Assembly: GCF_964204645.1 (NCBI RefSeq)
Contig: NC_134025.1
Location: forward strand, 10,855,001 to 10,919,000
DNA length: 64,000 bases
Reading direction: 5' to 3'
Source of the DNA: Tubulanus polymorphus
Taxonomy: Eukaryota > Nemertea > Palaeonemertea > Tubulaniformes > Tubulanidae
The notes under the pieces are model-generated. The model saw only the letters and a program-made list of their open reading frames with translations, had not been told where the DNA came from and did not search any database. This document shows positions 60,601 to 64,000 of this stretch, piece after piece. The position numbers were made by a program, and so were the translations under genes. Positions within the stretch are counted from its first letter, which is position 1, and every line of letters begins with the position of its first letter.

Positions 60601-63600
60601 TATTTCATCAGGTATTGTTTATCGTCGGCGAGGCGTTTGGTGACTTGAAGTGCTCTGCTACATGACAGCTTTCCAAGTTTCAACATCAATATTCTTCCAT
60701 AATCTATGAGGCGGAGATTGGAAACATTTAACAAATCATTTTGCTGATCAGTTAGCGATAATTGCCTCAAAGAAGTGGTCACCAATATATGTAAAGAAAA
60801 TGATTCGCCTTGGGCAGAATTAAAGGAATCAGAAGCCCGGCTGCCTCTCACTTCAAGCAGAGAGCGAGTATACAACTCGTCCAATTCCATTTTCATCAAT
60901 TGACCGTCATGACCTGTCACATGAATGGCCGCTTTATAATCGAATTGATTATTTTCGAATACGGACAACTGAATGAGAAGATCTTGCTTCGATTTATCCA
61001 AATTTTCTAAGATTGATACCATACTGGTCCTGTGATCATTGTGGATCAATCGCTCGATGAATTGATTGATCTCCATCGGTCCGCGGCTCGAGTCCTTCAG
61101 ATAGCTGCCGACGACACGAATCACGAGCGAATTGCGACCACACCTTTGCGCAATGGTTGAACATACTGTTGAATCCAATATTGCCTGAAATGTCAAAGAG
61201 AACGTGAATAGCAACTAGGGGTCCAGGGGCGCCACGTGCTCACTTGGTCTGAAATGCTAGAAATCTGATAATGACATCCCTGGTGAACATTTACAGAAAC
61301 CGATGAGCTTAAAACTCACCACTATCAGAAAATATTGTGAGCTACAACTTTGCAATTGCATGAGGTAACAAAATATGTTAAGATCCTTATATAAATGGAA
61401 GTACTAAGTCATTCCCCCATTCAACGCCTCCTAGTGAAAGTATGCAGAAGCCAATGACCTTAAGAATCATAGTGTCATGATCTACAACTTTGCTAGTGAT
61501 TATAAATTATGCATAGGTACCAATATGAATTGGAATATTTTAGGGAACATTTGATGAGAACGACATAAGGTATCATCAATAGTCAATCAGAAGTGGTTCA
61601 TTTGATTCCTCCAGTAGAGCAAATATACAAGAGGAGATCCAACCGGGTACACACAATTTTTTGACCCCCCCTCTGTACGCAAATCAGCCATTTTTTCATA
61701 TACATCTAGCAGTACAGTACGCAATTGCACTGACCCCTCCAACCTCCCCTAATGCGTACGTGATAAATGAATGACCCCTAAATAGAAACCCCTGTTGAGT
61801 ACCAATGGGATAGAGTAATACATACAGCACGCTGCTTCGTGTCCACCATTTTCTTCAGAAGATCACTACATTCATTCAGGGATAACGGTTCTAATTTGTG
61901 TACTGGTATTCTGTTTTCTATTCCGCAAGGCACGTTCTGCTGCTGCTGCTGCCAAGGATTCATGAGAGACGTCATTATTATCTTCACCTGAAATATGTAC
62001 TGGTACATCTACATATTCCTCAATATGATAAGAGATTTCTGTATATGATACCTTGCCTCTCATTTCTGCTGAACTTAAAAGTTGACCCGCCCGGCCATCT
62101 ATCTACTCTGTATATTACTTTTTTTTCAAATCATGATCAAGCTAACTCTAACAGACCCGGCAGTTAGAGAAAGATCTGATTACAAATTTGTAACGAACAT
62201 GATGGGCAGTTGTGATTTTGATTGAGTTGTGACCTTGTGATTTCTAACTTGAGTGATAGTTGACAAGATTTCCATGAATTGTACAGCTTCGCTATGGCTG
62301 CAGTTCACATCAATCAGCAATTCAGCGGAATCGAGTATCACAATTAAATCTGAAAAGACCATGATATAATGGGGACATGAAGGAGTTATGAATTGACTCG
62401 AAATAGAGGCCAAAATGAATTACGTAAACGCATTACATTGCATAAAAAACATTTCATAAATGGCTTGCGTTATGCGGAATCAGTGTAATAAAGGGGTCGT
62501 TTACTTGCCATTTTCCCAGTTCTGCAGGATTTGTTCTAAGTCAGAAATGTCTGTTTGCGAAGAAAATGTCCGGTCCATTTTAACGTATAAACGCAGCAAA
62601 AAATCCTTCACAGTTGTGATACCTCTAGAAGAACCGAAGAAGTTATGTTTCATCGAAAAACTCCCAAAGCATACATTAATCAGAGGATTGGAATATTAGT
62701 AAAACATTAGGCATGCACATCGATCCAGTACCGGTACTTCAAACCCAAAAATAATGATTCAACCAGCAATATTTTCATAAAAGCCAAAAGAAAAAGACTC
62801 AACCACAGTGATGAGGTTACTTACTAGAGATCCCTGAAATGCTTGAAAATCAGGCAATAATTGAGTAGTGCAGGCAAACCCCCTTAATCTGGATTGGTTA
62901 AATTTGGATAATATTTGCAGTCCATTTGTTCATTAATTCACAAGAAAATAACTTTTAATCTGGATTTCCCGTTTAAATGAATTTTCTTAGTCCCAAATGA
63001 TCCGAACTAAGTGGATTCTAGGCCTTCTGTAGGCTAGTAGCCTACATGTATTTCTGCTCCAAGAGATGAGGACAACCTGTTGACAGCTTACTTGTTGGGC
63101 CATTTGAGACTTGTTATTAAGGCCTCTTTCGGCCAAGATGAGACTCTACAAACAAAGCAACATGTACCTAATTATGATAATATGATTTACCTCAAATTGA
63201 CAAGACACTTGTCCACATGTCTTCTCATGCATATATTTTCAACTATAGTAGTTTTGCCAACACCAGCCATCCCATAAATACAAATACCTGTCAAAATTGA
63301 TATTAACTATGTTTGTAAAAAATCTATCAGTAATACTTCATTTAACCTTTAATGCCACTATATATGCATCACTAGCTAATATAAATCAACTCCCCACATA
63401 AAAACCTGAAAAAAACAAGAAAGCCCAAATCAGTTTCATCATTTTCAGGTAAATTCATAAATTCCTATTACAGTCAAACATCGTTAATACGATTGTGTTT
63501 AGCATGAAACCTGTTGCCTATACCAGAGGTTCCAGAGAGATAATACAAAAATCAAATCCAAAAATTTGATTGTTGCCCACAAAATTTGCATGCATCAATG

Positions 63601-64000
63601 AATTTCCACTGTAATTTCATTTTTGAAACGCATATCCTCTTGTAAAATAGGCTCATTACGATATCCAAATTATCATTTGAAGTTTACAAAGTATAATACA
63701 AAAATACATTCGGCATTCACTAATAACATAAATGAAAATGTTATATCATTGTATTACTTTTTTATATCGTAGCAAAGGAAAAGGACAAAAAAGGACCCTA
63801 AGAAAAGCGTGTAATACCATACTGTTGTTTGTCAATTTGTGGTCTTACCTGAAATATGAACCTGGTTGTTGAAAAGCAGTCTTTCGATTGCATCCATATC
63901 TTCGCGTCTACCGACAAAGTTTTCGTCCAGCACGGAGCCCTCTTCCAGTCTTTTCTTATGAAATGTTTCCAATTCATTTTCGTAAATTTCTAGCCGATCT
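57689..64000 (-). CDS. STAND NTPase: NB-ARC plus TPR repeats (5' part outside window)
   Basis: Exons in order: 63849-64000 (continues beyond the edge), 63191-63287, 62509-62624, 62195-62349, 61826-61987, 59612-61184, 59218-59399, 58699-58869, 57689-58132 (stop TAA), about 1017 codons. NB-ARC: FVGRREDMDAIE entry, Walker A GMAGVGKTT, Walker B LIVILDSAE, sensor-like KIIMTSLMNP followed by five glutamines, and a CGRNSLVIRVVG GLPL-type motif. A winged-helix-like LSVFENNQFD region follows, then TPR-like helical repeats (RIGRFDEGIVEVKKAL, NIDDPAKAVKYYDKS, RYDEAIKYFDRAL) over about 300 residues. The C-terminus has a basic NLS-like KKLSHKRK and a Ser/Asp-rich tail. Such proteins oligomerise on ligand sensing; animal NB-ARC-TPR genes are expanded in several marine invertebrates and are thought to act in innate immunity or cell death. 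An N-terminal effector domain, if any, lies outside. The intron at 62350-62508 is GC-AG. Confidence 0.9.
58230..58640. repeat. SINE-like repeat, copy D, interrupted by a MITE
   Basis: AGCTAATCATAGCC, AGAAATGAACTGATTACAAA and TTTCATTGCATTATAAA are followed, after the 58358-58583 insertion, by AAAATGACCTGGCAAATTAG and AACAAGGTATTATT. This dates the MITE as younger than this SINE copy. Located in the STAND-gene intron before the last exon. Confidence 0.8.
58358..58583. mobile_element. MITE nested in SINE-like copy D
   Basis: CGTCTACACTAGC at the left and GCTAGTGTAAACG at the right form inverted ends; AACTCGGGTT and AACCTGGGTAC phrases flank the interior. Confidence 0.8.
59003..59173. mobile_element. 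Tc1/mariner-style MITE, copy 2
   Basis: TACAGTGGAACCTCGTTTTA at the left and CGAGGTTCCACTGTA at the right, TA on both ends. It lies in a STAND-gene intron, ending 45 bp from the exon at 59218-59399. Confidence 0.88.
61213..61560. mobile_element. GGGTCCAGGGACAC family, truncated copy
   Basis: Starts TAGGGGTCCAGGGGCGCCAC and carries diverged units (CAACGCCTCCTAGTGAAAG, CTACAACTTTGC, ACAAAATATG). It breaks off before the far hairpin. Located in a STAND-gene intron. Confidence 0.75.
62068..62194. repeat. SINE-like repeat, copy E, abutting an exon
   Basis: CTTAAAAGTTGACCCGCCCG, ATCATGATCAAGCTAAC and CTGATTACAAATTTG match the family. The copy stops at the 3' end of the STAND exon at 62195-62349, so the donor's intronic bases are probably repeat-derived. 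Confidence 0.75.
62350..62508 (-). other. GC-AG intron in the STAND gene
   Basis: Exon 62509-62624 ends AATG followed by gcaagtaa, the usual context of GC donors. Using the overlapping gt (four bases on) shifts the frame and meets a stop within nine codons of the next exon; GC use restores the Walker B peptide LIVILDSAE. Confidence 0.85.

Overview
The window is animal nuclear DNA. Its genes have many small exons in AT-rich, repeat-filled introns, splice sites are canonical, and the proteins are metazoan: exportin-5, the Hippo kinase LATS/Warts, the centrosomal protein CEP85, the complex I assembly factor NDUFAF4, a STAND NTPase (NB-ARC plus TPR) and a PAN plus C-type-lectin protein. U12 AT-AC introns, a single LATS-type gene and NB-ARC-TPR and lectin immune-type genes fit a slow-evolving invertebrate. 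A lophotrochozoan (mollusc, brachiopod or annelid) is most likely; amphioxus cannot be excluded. Species is not readable from the sequence.

Layout. 1-3.5 kb: no confident gene; a degenerate tandem repeat and a possible small 3' exon. 3.5-5.6 kb (+): PAN and C-type lectin exons. 7.9-24.5 kb (-): a complete 32-exon XPO5 gene whose last coding exon is present twice. 24.8-26.2 kb (+): NDUFAF4, head to head with XPO5. 26.4-27.4 kb: a LINE reverse-transcriptase remnant between inverted repeats. 27.4-30.9 kb: gene-poor. 31.0-43.6 kb (-): complete six-coding-exon LATS, 1131 codons. 45.5-52.8 kb (+): complete 13-coding-exon CEP85, 813 codons, head to head with LATS. 54.5-57.7 kb: a 1.6-kb near-identical tandem duplication. 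57.7-64.0 kb (-): NB-ARC-TPR gene, cut by the right edge at its 5' end.

The genes do not form one pathway. XPO5 exports pre-miRNAs, LATS phosphorylates YAP/Yorkie, CEP85 acts at centrosomes, NDUFAF4 acts in mitochondria, and the two flanking genes look like innate recognition genes. The common theme is repeat traffic through their introns: foldback elements, MITEs with piggyBac, hAT and Tc1/mariner-type ends, a SINE-like repeat, and a 1.1-1.3 kb element family carrying 154-bp arrays of a CTCF-consensus-like motif.

The strongest observations are two AT-AC introns with exact ATATCCTT donors and identical TTCCTTAAT branch sites (XPO5 and CEP85), a GC-AG intron in the STAND gene, the duplicated XPO5 terminal exon, and the CTCF-like arrays in the repeat family. 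Exon joins were made by hand from reading frame, splice signals and remembered family sequence; no search was run.
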